From positions 1 through 12,401 of the forward strand of contig CALCHC010000147.1 of the NCBI GenBank assembly GCA_937901335.1: 12,401 nucleotides of DNA, read 5' to 3'. A program made the translations under genes and the position numbers. Source of the DNA: an uncultured Phascolarctobacterium sp. (GTDB lineage: Bacteria; Bacillota; Negativicutes; Acidaminococcales; Acidaminococcaceae). Below the pieces are notes generated by a model, which saw nothing but the letters and a program-made list of their open reading frames with translations, ran no database searches and was not told the origin of the DNA. This document shows positions 5,735-12,401 of this stretch, piece after piece (the first letter of the stretch is position 1; every line of letters begins with the position of its first letter).

Positions 5735-5941
5735 ATGCCGTACGTTAATATTAAAATTACCAAAGAAGGTAACGTTACTCCTGAACAAAAAGCACAACTT
5801 ATCGAAGGTGCAACTAATCTGCTCCACGAAGTGCTTGGCAAAAACAAAGCAACTACTGTTGTAGTTATTGATGAAGTAGATACTGATAACTGGGGTATCG
5901 GTGGTATTCCTGTTACCGAAATTCGTAAAAACAAAAAATAA
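5735..5941 (+). CDS. 4-oxalocrotonate tautomerase family enzyme
   Basis: A 68-residue protein of the tautomerase superfamily. After Met removal the N-terminus is Pro (MPYVNIKITKEG); this proline is the catalytic base of the family. The length and pattern (beta strand, EGNVTPEQKAQLIEGATNLLHEVLG helix, TTVVVIDEVDTDNWGIGG, VTEIRK) fit the short 4-OT form, which usually makes hexamers. Substrate cannot be assigned: many free-standing homologues are not in aromatic degradation pathways, and none of those genes are here. The start at 5735 is set by AAAGGAGA (5721-5728) and by the need for N-terminal Pro; the frame is open further upstream, but that stretch crosses the promoter and terminator region. 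Apparently monocistronic. Confidence 0.93.
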   Translation: MPYVNIKITKEGNVTPEQKAQLIEGATNLLHEVLGKNKATTVVVIDEVDTDNWGIGGIPVTEIRKNKK

Positions 5942-5955
5942 AATCTCAAAACTAA

Positions 5956-5981
5956 AAAGGCGAGCCTTGCGGCTCGCCTTT
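5956..5981. terminator. Bidirectional intrinsic terminator
   Basis: The stem AAAGGCGAGCC / GGCTCGCCTTT with loop TTGC is a perfect 11-bp inverted repeat. On the plus strand it is followed by GTTGCATTTT. On the minus strand it is followed by TTTAGTTTT. It lies between the convergent tautomerase and CNNM/CorC genes. Confidence 0.92.
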
Positions 5982-5996
5982 GTTGCATTTTAGAGC

Positions 5997-7277
5997 TTAT
6001 TCTTCAGAAGCAGCTTCTTCGTTGATTACAAGTTTGATTTTTTCTACACGGTTTTCATCCATTTCAAGTACGGTAACTTCTAAGTTTTGCCAAGTACCTA
6101 CATCACCTTTAGTAGGGATACGTTCCAAAACTTCTTCCATTACCCAACCGCTAACTGTAACAACTTCCATTTCTTCGACTTCTTCATCAATTTTTCTGCC
6201 CATATCAAGAGCTTCAAAGAGGTCTTCCAAATTGGTGCTGCCGTGAACGATATATTCAGTTTCAGAAACCTTTTCGATTTCGTTAATAACTTCGTCGTGT
6301 TCGTCCCAAATTTCGCCAACCAGTTCTTCCAAGATATCTTCCAAGGTTACGATACCGGTGGTGCCACCGTATTCGTCAAGAACGATAGCGATATGGGATT
6401 TTTTATGTTGCAGTTCTTGCAAAAGTTCACCAATCTTTTTGCTTTCGGTGATGTAAAGAGCAGGGCGGATGATGGATTCAATATTACCGCCTTTGTCATA
6501 AACCACATTGTAAAAATCTTTTTGGTAGATAATACCAACGATATGGTCCATGGTTTCTTTGTATACCGGTAAGCGGGAGTAGTTGGTGTCTGTAAAGACT
6601 GCAGCGATTTCTTCTTTGGTTGCATCGTAGGGAACACCTACGATATCAATACGCGGAGTCAAGATGTCGATAGCTTCTTGCTCGCTAAACTCAATGGCAC
6701 TACGGATTAAAGAACTTTCTTGTTCGTCGATTCTACCTTCTTGCTCTGCTTCTTCTACGATGGTAAGCAGTTCTTCTTCAGTAATGGAGTGCTCAGTTTC
6801 AGTGTGGAAAATTCTAGAAACCAATTTCTTCCATTGGATGAATAAGAAGTTGAAGGGAGTAAGAATAATCATCAACAAGTTAAGAAAAGGCGCTGCGAAC
6901 ATGGCGAACTTTTCAGGATTTTCTTTGGCAATGCTTTTGGGAGTAACTTCGCCAAAGACTAAAACAACGATGGTGATGACAAGGGTTGCGACGCTAGGGC
7001 CTTGTTCTTCGCCTAACAATCTTACGAAAAGCAAAGTTGCGACAGATGCGCAAGCGATGTTTACGATGTTGTTACCAATTAAGATGGTAGAAAGAAGACT
7101 GTCGAAGTTTTCGAGTAAGTCTAAAACGAGTTTAGCTTTTTTGTCTCCTTTTTCCGCAAGGTTTTTAACACGGATGCGGTTCAGGGAAGAAAAGGCGGTT
7201 TCGGTTGCAGAAAAGTAACCGGAAAATAATACACAGAAAATAATAATTAACACCGAGGTGCTACTGTCACTGGTCAT
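5997..7277 (-). CDS. CNNM/CorC (HlyC-like) transporter with CBS pair
   Basis: A 426-residue protein of the hemolysin-C/CorC/CNNM family, linked to Mg2+ (or Na+-coupled) transport. The order is: CNNM (DUF21) membrane domain about 5-185 with FSGYFSATETAFSSLN (18-33) and the conserved FGEVTPKS (108-115); a CBS pair about 205-325, a likely adenine-nucleotide sensor, ending in DEYGGTTGIVTLEDILEELV; and a C-terminal CorC_HlyC domain about 340-420, which is strongly acidic. The usual annotation 'hemolysin' is misleading; transport or regulation of transport is the supported role. AGAGGA lies 7-8 bases before the ATG. It is the third gene of a unit with GluQRS and a small membrane protein, separated from the latter by 25 bases. 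With CorA upstream in the window, there are two distinct cation-transport families close together. Confidence 0.93.
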   Translation of the reverse strand: MTSDSSTSVLIIIFCVLFSGYFSATETAFSSLNRIRVKNLAEKGDKKAKLVLDLLENFDSLLSTILIGNNIVNIACASVATLLFVRLLGEEQGPSVATLVITIVVLVFGEVTPKSIAKENPEKFAMFAAPFLNLLMIILTPFNFLFIQWKKLVSRIFHTETEHSITEEELLTIVEEAEQEGRIDEQESSLIRSAIEFSEQEAIDILTPRIDIVGVPYDATKEEIAAVFTDTNYSRLPVYKETMDHIVGIIYQKDFYNVVYDKGGNIESIIRPALYITESKKIGELLQELQHKKSHIAIVLDEYGGTTGIVTLEDILEELVGEIWDEHDEVINEIEKVSETEYIVHGSTNLEDLFEALDMGRKIDEEVEEMEVVTVSGWVMEEVLERIPTKGDVGTWQNLEVTVLEMDENRVEKIKLVINEEAASEE

Positions 7278-7302
7278 AAAAATTCCTCTCTATAATTAAT
7301 AA

Positions 7303-7521
7303 TTAACGATACTTGTTTTTGTGTTTGGTTTTAAGCTTTTTGTCGAGCTCTGCCATTTTAGTATATTCTTGCCACCAGTACAAAGCGGTCAAGGGAATAC
7401 CAACAGCAATGAAACCAATCCAACGGTTTTCCAGCAAGAATTCGCAAGCAATGCCTGCTGCGATGGTTGCAAGTACAATGATTAACATGCTCAATTTAAT
7501 GCTTAAAAGAAATTTTTTCAC
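7303..7521 (-). CDS. Small two-helix membrane protein of unknown function
   Basis: A 72-residue protein I cannot assign to a named family. The start is GTG at 7521, chosen because a perfect AGGAGG (plus 7529-7534) lies 7 bases upstream; the longer open frame to 7569 would run through this ribosome binding site and overlap the GluQRS end. It has two hydrophobic segments, about 10-30 (LSMLIIVLATIAAGIACEFL) and 34-51 (WIGFIAVGIPLTALYWW), then a charged, lysine-rich tail (KKLKTKHKNK). The positive tail favours both ends inside the cell. It lies between the GluQRS gene (19 bases) and the CNNM/CorC gene (25 bases), on the same strand, so it is probably cotranscribed and may be an accessory or regulatory peptide of the transporter; that is inference from position only. 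Confidence 0.72.
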   Translation of the reverse strand: MKKFLLSIKLSMLIIVLATIAAGIACEFLLENRWIGFIAVGIPLTALYWWQEYTKMAELDKKLKTKHKNKYR

Positions 7522-7540
7522 GATTGTTCCTCCTAAAAAT

Positions 7541-8500
7541 TTATAATTCTGGAAGTTGTGGTGGCACAACTATATTATCTGTGGGAATGAGCTCAGGCTT
7601 AAAGATTTTTGCCAGCTCAGTGGTGCTGATGGGTTCAGCTTTGGTGATTTGTCCTGCCAAGTACGCAAGGTAACCAATGATTGGTTCAGGACTATCATAT
7701 TGCTGACGCATCATACTCAAATCTAAATCTTTATCACGTTTAGCAAGACGGCGACCATCGGGAGCCATCAAGAGGGGAATGTGCAGGAATTCAGGGGGCG
7801 TAAAGCCTAAGAGTTTATAAATGTAGATTTGCATGGGAGTAGAGCTTAACAAATCACAACCACGCACAACATGGGTAACGCCCATCAATGCATCGTCAAT
7901 GGTTACTGCGAGCTGATAAGCGTACACGCCATCACTGCGACGGACGATGAAATCTCCACTTTCTTCCATTAAATTATAGCTTTGCTCACCGTAGTTGCCG
8001 TCAGTAAAACAAATAGGTTTATCATTTACTGATAAGCGGTAAGCAGGCTGACGAGTTTTAGCGCGTTCCAAGCGTTCGGAAGCAGTTAAGTTTTTGCAGG
8101 TTCCTGCGTACAAAATGCGACCGTCGCTTAAATGGGGTGCTTCCGCTGCGTGAAGCTGTCCTCTGGTGCAGAAGCAAGGGTAGATTAAACCTTGTTCTTC
8201 CAGCTTAGTGAAATGTTCTGCGTAAATATCAAAACGTTGACTTTGGAAGTAACGCTCGCTATCTGCATCGACATAAGCGCCTTTGTCCCAAGTAAGTCCA
8301 AGCCATTCCAAATCCTTCGCCAATAAATCAGCGTTGGGGCGAGGACAACGCACTTTGTCCAAATCTTCAATGCGCAGGACAATTTCTCCACCTTGGGATT
8401 TTGCGTGCAGCCAAGCTAACAAACTACAAAATATATTACCTAAATGAATGCGTCCGCTTGGCGTTGGAGCAAAACGTCCGCAAATCTTAGAATTCGTCAT
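7541..8500 (-). CDS. gluQ: Glutamyl-Q tRNA(Asp) synthetase
   Basis: A 319-residue truncated paralogue of glutamyl-tRNA synthetase that activates glutamate and attaches it to queuosine-34 of tRNA-Asp. The catalytic Rossmann fold begins GRFAPTPSGRIHLGN (the HIGH motif is HLGN at 19-22); LRIEDLD is at 42-48. The zinc site typical of GluQ is present: Cys109, Cys111, Tyr131 and Cys135 (YPCFC...YAGTC). The KMSKS loop reads LAKRD (252-256). The anticodon-binding domain of GluRS is absent, as in GluQRS. The frame is open to an ATG at 8527, but that codon lacks a ribosome binding site and sits at the predicted transcription start; ATG 8500 gives the family's usual N-terminus, with AAAGGA 14 bases upstream, a rather long spacing. 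First gene of a three-gene minus-strand unit. Confidence 0.9.
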   Translation of the reverse strand: MTNSKICGRFAPTPSGRIHLGNIFCSLLAWLHAKSQGGEIVLRIEDLDKVRCPRPNADLLAKDLEWLGLTWDKGAYVDADSERYFQSQRFDIYAEHFTKLEEQGLIYPCFCTRGQLHAAEAPHLSDGRILYAGTCKNLTASERLERAKTRQPAYRLSVNDKPICFTDGNYGEQSYNLMEESGDFIVRRSDGVYAYQLAVTIDDALMGVTHVVRGCDLLSSTPMQIYIYKLLGFTPPEFLHIPLLMAPDGRRLAKRDKDLDLSMMRQQYDSPEPIIGYLAYLAGQITKAEPISTTELAKIFKPELIPTDNIVVPPQLPEL

Positions 8501-8530
8501 AAAATAAGGCACATCCTTTATTATCATATT

Positions 8531-8539
8531 ATTGTAACA
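8531..8539 (-). promoter_or_regulatory. Probable extended -10 promoter for the gluQ unit
   Basis: On the minus strand TGTTACAAT is an extended -10 (TACAAT at plus 8531-8536). A weak -35, TTGTAT, lies 16 bases upstream. The start of transcription would fall near 8524, inside or beyond the upstream ATG at 8527, which supports the internal start at 8500. Confidence 0.45.
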
Positions 8540-8633
8540 TAGAGAAGGGAAAATACAAAATAAATTATTAAAGAAAATTTTAGCATTAAGTAAATTTGCG
8601 TATTTTTGCTTTTTAAGCCAGTTTGATGTAAAA

Positions 8634-8639
8634 TATACT
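8634..8639 (+). promoter_or_regulatory. Candidate -10 for the yybS-gdpP-rplI operon
   Basis: TATACT is the best -10-like hexamer in the 197 bases between the divergent gluQ and yybS genes. Its -35 (TTTTAA, 8611-8616) is weak. Between it and the gene is an imperfect hairpin, ACACTGG-GATA-TTAGTGT (8655-8672, two G-U pairs), followed by five T, which might attenuate weakly. Confidence 0.3.
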
Positions 8640-8697
8640 ATTATAGAAATAATTACACTGGGATATTAGTGTTTTTAATAAGAGGAGGAAATTTAGA

Positions 8698-9657
8698 GTG
8701 TTTCGTAAAACTTCTGCCATGGTTGAAGCTGGCATTTTAGCTGCTATCGCCATCGTTATGGCTTTGATTAGTATGTATGTTCCCGTTGCCGGTGCCTTTG
8801 TAAATTTCGTTTGGCCTTTGCCTATTATTATCTGCGGTATGCGTCACGGTTTGAAATGGAGCTTGATGAGCTTAACTGTTGCCGGCATTATCGTTGCCAT
8901 CATCATTAGTCCGCTGCAAGCATTTTTCTTGGTGGCAATCTTTGGTTTGATGGGTATTGTTCTTGGCGAATGTATGCGTCGTCGTATGCCACCTATGAGA
9001 TTGATGTTCTTTGGTAGCATTGGTGCAGTTGTGGCGCTCATCCTCAACGTGGTATTGAGCTTCGCAGTTTTGGGCATTAATCCTATTGAGATGATGTTCA
9101 CTTCATTTAACCAAAGCTTGACTGAACTTGCTACTTACTATCGTGAGCAAGGCATGTCCGAAGCAGATATTAAAACTGCTATCCAAGGTTATGAAGATTT
9201 GCTCAGCATGATGCGTATTATTATGCCCGGTGCTTTCCTTGTAAGTGCACCTGCTCTTGCTTTCGTAAACTATTGGGCTGCTAAAAAGATTTTGGTTAAA
9301 TTGGGCGAAAGCTTTGAACCTTTCCCGCCGTTTAGCCAACTGCAAATCCCCGGCTGGATTTTGTGGCCTTACGGTGCATCCCTCTTTGCTGTAACTTACT
9401 TCTATTTGAATGATAAAAATAGCTGGATGTACGACCTTTCCGTAAACGTACAAACTGTTACCAGTTTTGCATTGGTACTTCAAGGCATCTGCCTTATCTA
9501 TTGGTTTGTAGAACATAAAAAGAAACCTGCTTGGTGGGCACACACCGCAACTACCTTGATGTTCTTCATTCCTTTGTTCTCTCAAATGATTGTTTATGTT
9601 GGTGCTTTTGACATCATTTTTGACTACAGAAAGATTCGCTCCAAACGTCTTAGATAA
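8698..9657 (+). CDS. yybS: YybS family (DUF2232) membrane protein
   Basis: A 319-residue polytopic inner-membrane protein of the DUF2232 family. Hydrophobic segments are near residues 10-50 (ILAAIAIVMALISMYVPVAG and VWPLPIIICGM), 55-90, 103-125, 172-195 and three more after 220, about eight in all. A soluble helical stretch about 140-165 (ELATYYREQGMSEADIK) lies in the middle, and the tail is very basic (YRKIRSKRLR). The start is GTG 8698 with a strong AGAGGAGG (8681-8688) 9 bases upstream. The family is distantly like ECF-type substrate-binding membrane proteins, but no substrate is established. The gene sits directly before gdpP and rplI (8 bases to the next frame), the standard Firmicutes order, which suggests a link to cell-envelope or c-di-AMP biology, unproven. 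Confidence 0.9.
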   Translation: MFRKTSAMVEAGILAAIAIVMALISMYVPVAGAFVNFVWPLPIIICGMRHGLKWSLMSLTVAGIIVAIIISPLQAFFLVAIFGLMGIVLGECMRRRMPPMRLMFFGSIGAVVALILNVVLSFAVLGINPIEMMFTSFNQSLTELATYYREQGMSEADIKTAIQGYEDLLSMMRIIMPGAFLVSAPALAFVNYWAAKKILVKLGESFEPFPPFSQLQIPGWILWPYGASLFAVTYFYLNDKNSWMYDLSVNVQTVTSFALVLQGICLIYWFVEHKKKPAWWAHTATTLMFFIPLFSQMIVYVGAFDIIFDYRKIRSKRLR

Positions 9658-9674
9658 GAATTGAGGTGAGCAAA

Positions 9675-11759
9675 ATGTTAAATTTGTTCAATCGCAACAT
9701 GAATTCCAAAGTTGATACTAATATTTATTTGTTGGTTATCTTACTTTTGGGTATTGTGGTGTGCTATTTTGAGCCTTATATGATTCCCGTAGTGGCAATC
9801 GTTTTTGGCTTAACTTATTACTTTAGTCGTCGTACCTTGATGAGCAAGGAAATTTTCTTTAGCAGTTATTTGGATAACATCATCCGCAACATTGAACGCA
9901 CCAATCATTATGCAGTGCGTAAGCTTGATGTGGCGATGGCAGTGTTCTCTAAAGATGGCAAACTGCAATGGAAAAACGAATTGTTCCAAGAATGGACAGG
10001 CAAAAAGAATTTGGAAGGCTTGAAGCCGGAAGAAATTTTGCCTTTACAACCTAACGCTTTCGAATTGTTAAGCGTTAAGGACGGCGAGAAAGTAATTCAA
10101 TTAAATGACCGCTACTATAATATGAAGTATTGTCGCGTGCAAACCACTGATAAAGCTGCAAAGCAAGGCGAGCAAAACAATAGTGGTCTTATGATTTATT
10201 TGACTGATGTTACTGAGTTTGAACTGCTCCGTCAAAAATATGCTAAGGAAAAAATTTGCTTGGCATATATTCGTTTTGATAATTACGAAGACGTAATGCG
10301 TGGTTTGAGCGAAACCAATATGGCGAACTTAAACGGTGAAATCCACGAAATGGTTACCAAATGGGTTGCCGAAAAGAATGGTTTTATTTGCCGTATGAAT
10401 AAAGAACAAAGTTTGGCAGGTTTTACCCAAGGCGCAGTTGCTGAAATTATTGAAGAAAAGTTTGCTGTTCTCGATAAAGTGCGCGAAATTCGTGCCGGTA
10501 ATAAGATTCCGCCTACTTTGAGTATTGGTGTTGCTTGTGATGGCGATACTCTTGATGAACTGGTGCAAAATGCAAACAATGTATTGTATTTGGCGTTGGG
10601 GCGTGGCGGTGACCAAGCAGTTGTTGTACAAAACAAAGCTACTCAATTCTTCGGTGGTACTTCTACCGTAGCGGCGAAAGCAACCCGTGTACGTGCCCGC
10701 ATTGTTGCGCAAACTATTAATGAACAAATGCAAGCTTCCGATAAAGTTTTCATTATGGGTCATGCTAACGAAGACTACGATGCTATTGGCAGTGCTATTG
10801 GTATGGCGAAGCTTTCCCTGTCCTTGAACAAGGAAACTTATATCGTGGTTAGCGGTCGCAATGAAAACGTAAACCGTATTTCTGAAATGCTTGCTAGCGA
10901 AAGCATGAAGGTTACCGGTCACGAGGAAGATTACAATTCCATTATGGTGGAAGAGGAAGAAGCGCTGAAACATATTACTCCTGACAGCTTGCTTGTTTTA
11001 GTTGACCACCATCGCGAAATCCTTACTGCTAGCAAAGCAGTTTTGGAAGCTATTTCTAAACGAATTATTGTAGACCACCATCGTCGTGCGGAAGATTTGA
11101 TTGGCGATACAGTGCTCCTGTACTTAGAACCTTCTTCTTCCTCCACTAGCGAACTCTTAACTGAGCTTGTTGGTTACTTTAATGATAGACTGGAAATTAC
11201 TCCGGCAGAAGCAACTGCTCTCTATTCCGGCATTGTCCTTGATACTAAAAACTTTGCCGTGCAAACTGGCGAGCGTACTTTTGAAGCGGCAGCACTCTTG
11301 CGTAGAAGCGGTGCTGATCCCAATATGGTACGTTTGATGTTTAAAGACGATATGGACGTACTTAAATTGCGTGCTCGTTTGATTGCAGAAGCAAAAACTA
11401 TCGAACCGGGTATTGCCATTGCTCTTTATAAACGAGCAGAAAAAGGCGCTAAGGCTACCATCTTGGCGGCGCAAGTTGCAGATACTTTGATTAATATTGA
11501 AGGTATCCATGTGGGCGTTGCTATTAACGAATATAAAGATGGCAGTTTGGGCGTAAGCGCACGTAGTGACGGTAGTGTAAACGTGCAAATTATTATGGAG
11601 GAATTAGGCGGCGGCGGTCACCAAACAGTGGCAGGCGTACAGCTTGATAATATGCGTGCTGCGGATATTGAACCGCAAATCATCGCACTTGCAAAAAAAC
11701 AATTAGAACAATTAGAGGAGAAAGATAACAATGAAAGTGATTCTGTTACAAGATGTTAA
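9675..11759 (+). CDS. gdpP: Cyclic-di-AMP phosphodiesterase GdpP
   Basis: Membrane-bound enzyme that breaks c-di-AMP to pApA and so tunes potassium and osmolyte balance, wall stress and beta-lactam tolerance. 694 residues, slightly longer than B. subtilis GdpP (659). Layout: two helices (about 16-50), a PAS-like domain (about 80-180), a degenerate GGDEF domain (about 195-320) with no GGDEF signature at the active-site position, then DHH (about 358-500) and DHHA1 (about 520-665). Catalytic motifs seen: HANEDYDAIG (363-372), VDHHR (443-447), VDHHRR (466-471), DTKNF (523-527) and GGGGHQTVAG (645-654). ATG 9675 is preferred over GTG 9666 because AGGTGA (9664-9669) overlaps the GTG but is well placed for the ATG. 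The last 29 bases overlap rplI. Confidence 0.95.
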   Translation: MLNLFNRNMNSKVDTNIYLLVILLLGIVVCYFEPYMIPVVAIVFGLTYYFSRRTLMSKEIFFSSYLDNIIRNIERTNHYAVRKLDVAMAVFSKDGKLQWKNELFQEWTGKKNLEGLKPEEILPLQPNAFELLSVKDGEKVIQLNDRYYNMKYCRVQTTDKAAKQGEQNNSGLMIYLTDVTEFELLRQKYAKEKICLAYIRFDNYEDVMRGLSETNMANLNGEIHEMVTKWVAEKNGFICRMNKEQSLAGFTQGAVAEIIEEKFAVLDKVREIRAGNKIPPTLSIGVACDGDTLDELVQNANNVLYLALGRGGDQAVVVQNKATQFFGGTSTVAAKATRVRARIVAQTINEQMQASDKVFIMGHANEDYDAIGSAIGMAKLSLSLNKETYIVVSGRNENVNRISEMLASESMKVTGHEEDYNSIMVEEEEALKHITPDSLLVLVDHHREILTASKAVLEAISKRIIVDHHRRAEDLIGDTVLLYLEPSSSSTSELLTELVGYFNDRLEITPAEATALYSGIVLDTKNFAVQTGERTFEAAALLRRSGADPNMVRLMFKDDMDVLKLRARLIAEAKTIEPGIAIALYKRAEKGAKATILAAQVADTLINIEGIHVGVAINEYKDGSLGVSARSDGSVNVQIIMEELGGGGHQTVAGVQLDNMRAADIEPQIIALAKKQLEQLEEKDNNESDSVTRC

Positions 11760-12174
11760 AAACTTAGGTAAAAAAGGTGATATCGTAGAAGCTGCTGACG
11801 GTTATGCTCGCAACTTCCTCTTGGCTCGTAAAGTAGCTAAAGAAGCAAGCACTGCTAACGTAAACCAAGCTAAACAAGATAAAGCAGTTGCTTCCCATCG
11901 TGCAGCTCAAGCTAAAGACGAAGCTGTAGTTTTGGGTGCACAAATCGAAAAAGTGGTAGTAAACATTAAAGTTCAATTGGGTGCAAACGGTAAAATGTTT
12001 GGTTCCGTAACTTCCAAAGATGTTGCAGAAGCTTTGATTAAACAAACCGGTATCCAAATTGACCGCCGCAAAGTAGAACTCAAAACCGCAGTTAAAGGTT
12101 TGGGCGAATACGATGCTGTAGCAAAACTTCATCCCGAAGTTACCACTGCTTTCAAAGTTGTAGTAAGTGCTTAA
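11731..12174 (+). CDS. rplI: 50S ribosomal protein L9
   Basis: A 147-residue large-subunit protein that binds 23S rRNA near the L1 stalk. The N-terminal domain carries the L9 signature (MKVILLQDVKNLGKKGDIVEA, GYARNFLLARKVA). A long lysine/alanine-rich connecting helix (about 40-75) and the C-terminal domain (GKMFGSVTSKDVAEAL, VELKTAVKGLGEYDAVAKLHPEV) follow; all parts are intact at the normal length. The start ATG lies 29 bases inside the 3' end of gdpP in another frame, behind GAGGAG, so translation may be coupled. The usual Firmicutes follower, the replicative helicase dnaB, is not next: a terminator and an M20 peptidase gene follow instead. Confidence 0.97.
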   Translation: MKVILLQDVKNLGKKGDIVEAADGYARNFLLARKVAKEASTANVNQAKQDKAVASHRAAQAKDEAVVLGAQIEKVVVNIKVQLGANGKMFGSVTSKDVAEALIKQTGIQIDRRKVELKTAVKGLGEYDAVAKLHPEVTTAFKVVVSA

Positions 12175-12191
12175 TAAATATGATAAACTAA

Positions 12192-12223
12192 AGGCGTAAC
12201 GTGAAAACGTTACGCCTATTTTT
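12192..12223 (+). terminator. Intrinsic terminator after rplI
   Basis: A perfect 11-bp stem, AGGCGTAACGT / ACGTTACGCCT, with a GAAA tetraloop (12192-12217), followed by ATTTTT. It closes the yybS-gdpP-rplI operon. Confidence 0.94.
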
Positions 12224-12248
12224 ATCGGCAATATTCATCAACGAGAAG

Positions 12249-12292
12249 ACTCCTTCTTTGAGGGAGCTGTCAGCGAAGCTGACTGAGGGAGT
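12249..12292. repeat. Structured palindromic repeat-like element before the M20 gene
   Basis: A 44-base element built of ACTCCTTC (12249-12256), a TTT loop, GAGGGAG (12260-12266, 7-bp hairpin with the first arm), a second hairpin GTCAGC-GAA-GCTGAC (12269-12283), then T and GAGGGAGT (12285-12292). The first arm can pair with either GAGGGAG copy, so the structures are mutually exclusive. Its form resembles the short dispersed palindromic elements of the 'CTCCCTC...GAGGGAG' kind that I recall from intergenic regions of gut Firmicutes. Only one copy is in this window, so repetition is inferred. The last arm is also the ribosome binding site of the next gene. Confidence 0.6.
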
Positions 12293-12295
12293 ATT

Positions 12296-12401
12296 ATGGA
12301 AAGCAAAATTTTGAACGCAATCGCTTCGTACGAAGCAGAGATTTTAGATTTTACAAAGGAACTTGTTAATATAGATAGTGGTGTTGATTGTCCTGAAGGT
12401 G
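12296..12401 (+). CDS. M20 family metallopeptidase, N-terminal part only
   Basis: A partial gene that runs off the right edge; 35 complete codons are visible, beginning MESKILNAIASYEAEIL and continuing FTKELVNIDSGVDCPEG. The pattern 'helix, then ELVNIDSG...EG' is the usual N-terminus of M20 zinc peptidases of the glutamate carboxypeptidase/CPG2 type, which cleave amide bonds of small peptides or N-acyl amino acids. The metal ligands lie beyond the window, so activity cannot be judged. ATG 12296 is chosen because GAGGGAG (12285-12291) stands 4 bases upstream. No clear promoter is seen between the rplI terminator and this gene, so it may depend on one hidden in the short gap or on read-through. 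Confidence 0.7.
   Translation, partial: MESKILNAIASYEAEILDFTKELVNIDSGVDCPEG

Noticed and set aside
8655..8677. Hairpin plus five T before yybS as an attenuator.
   Set aside because: Only five firm pairs plus two G-U, all A/T-rich; noted in the promoter entry but too weak to list as a terminator.
10283..10973. Two long minus-strand open frames opposite gdpP.
   Set aside because: They overlap each other and the conserved gdpP coding region and show no recognisable domain.
1..12401. CRISPR array, toxin-antitoxin pair, defence island or prophage module.
   Set aside because: No regularly spaced repeats, no cas, nuclease, transposase, integrase or phage-like proteins; nearly all coding space is explained by core genes.

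Overview
The window looks like chromosomal DNA of a low-to-mid GC Firmicute, probably a gut member of the Negativicutes (Phascolarctobacterium/Acidaminococcus-like). This is inferred from gene content and order (yybS-gdpP-rplI, two-subunit Fe-S serine dehydratase, HutP-family protein, TSCPD protein), AGGAGG ribosome binding sites and consensus sigma-A promoters; no taxonomic search was possible. Most of the window is ordinary housekeeping sequence. I found no CRISPR array, transposase, phage module or recognisable defence system.

Left edge (1-1380). The first ~84 bases, read on the minus strand, encode the Q-loop region of an ABC exporter ATPase. From ~70 on, the plus strand encodes the C-terminal part of an ABC-2 (YbhS/YbhR-like) drug-efflux permease. 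The two unrelated, oppositely oriented fragments fuse across about 15 bases, so this is a rearrangement or assembly junction. The permease is followed by a CecR-like TetR regulator and a bidirectional terminator.

1400-2750, minus strand: a TSCPD-domain protein and a CorA-type divalent cation transporter, from one good promoter. 2790-5263, plus strand: a serine-catabolism operon encoding a HutP-family protein, L-serine dehydratase beta and alpha subunits, and RidA, which disarms the 2-aminoacrylate class of intermediates. By my alignment the HutP homologue lacks the three histidines used by Bacillus subtilis HutP for metal/histidine binding, so it may sense something else.

5289-5672: a perfect consensus promoter drives tRNA-His(GUG), tRNA-Gln(UUG) and tRNA-Lys(UUU), all with encoded CCA, ending in a strong terminator. 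A small 4-oxalocrotonate tautomerase-type enzyme follows. 5997-8540, minus strand: glutamyl-Q tRNA(Asp) synthetase, a 72-residue two-helix membrane protein with a GTG start, and a CNNM/CorC-type transporter with CBS domains.

8630-12223, plus strand: yybS (DUF2232 membrane protein), gdpP (c-di-AMP phosphodiesterase) and rplI (ribosomal protein L9, whose start lies inside the end of gdpP), closed by a terminator. After it comes a structured repeat whose last arm supplies the Shine-Dalgarno sequence for a partial M20-family peptidase gene running off the right edge.
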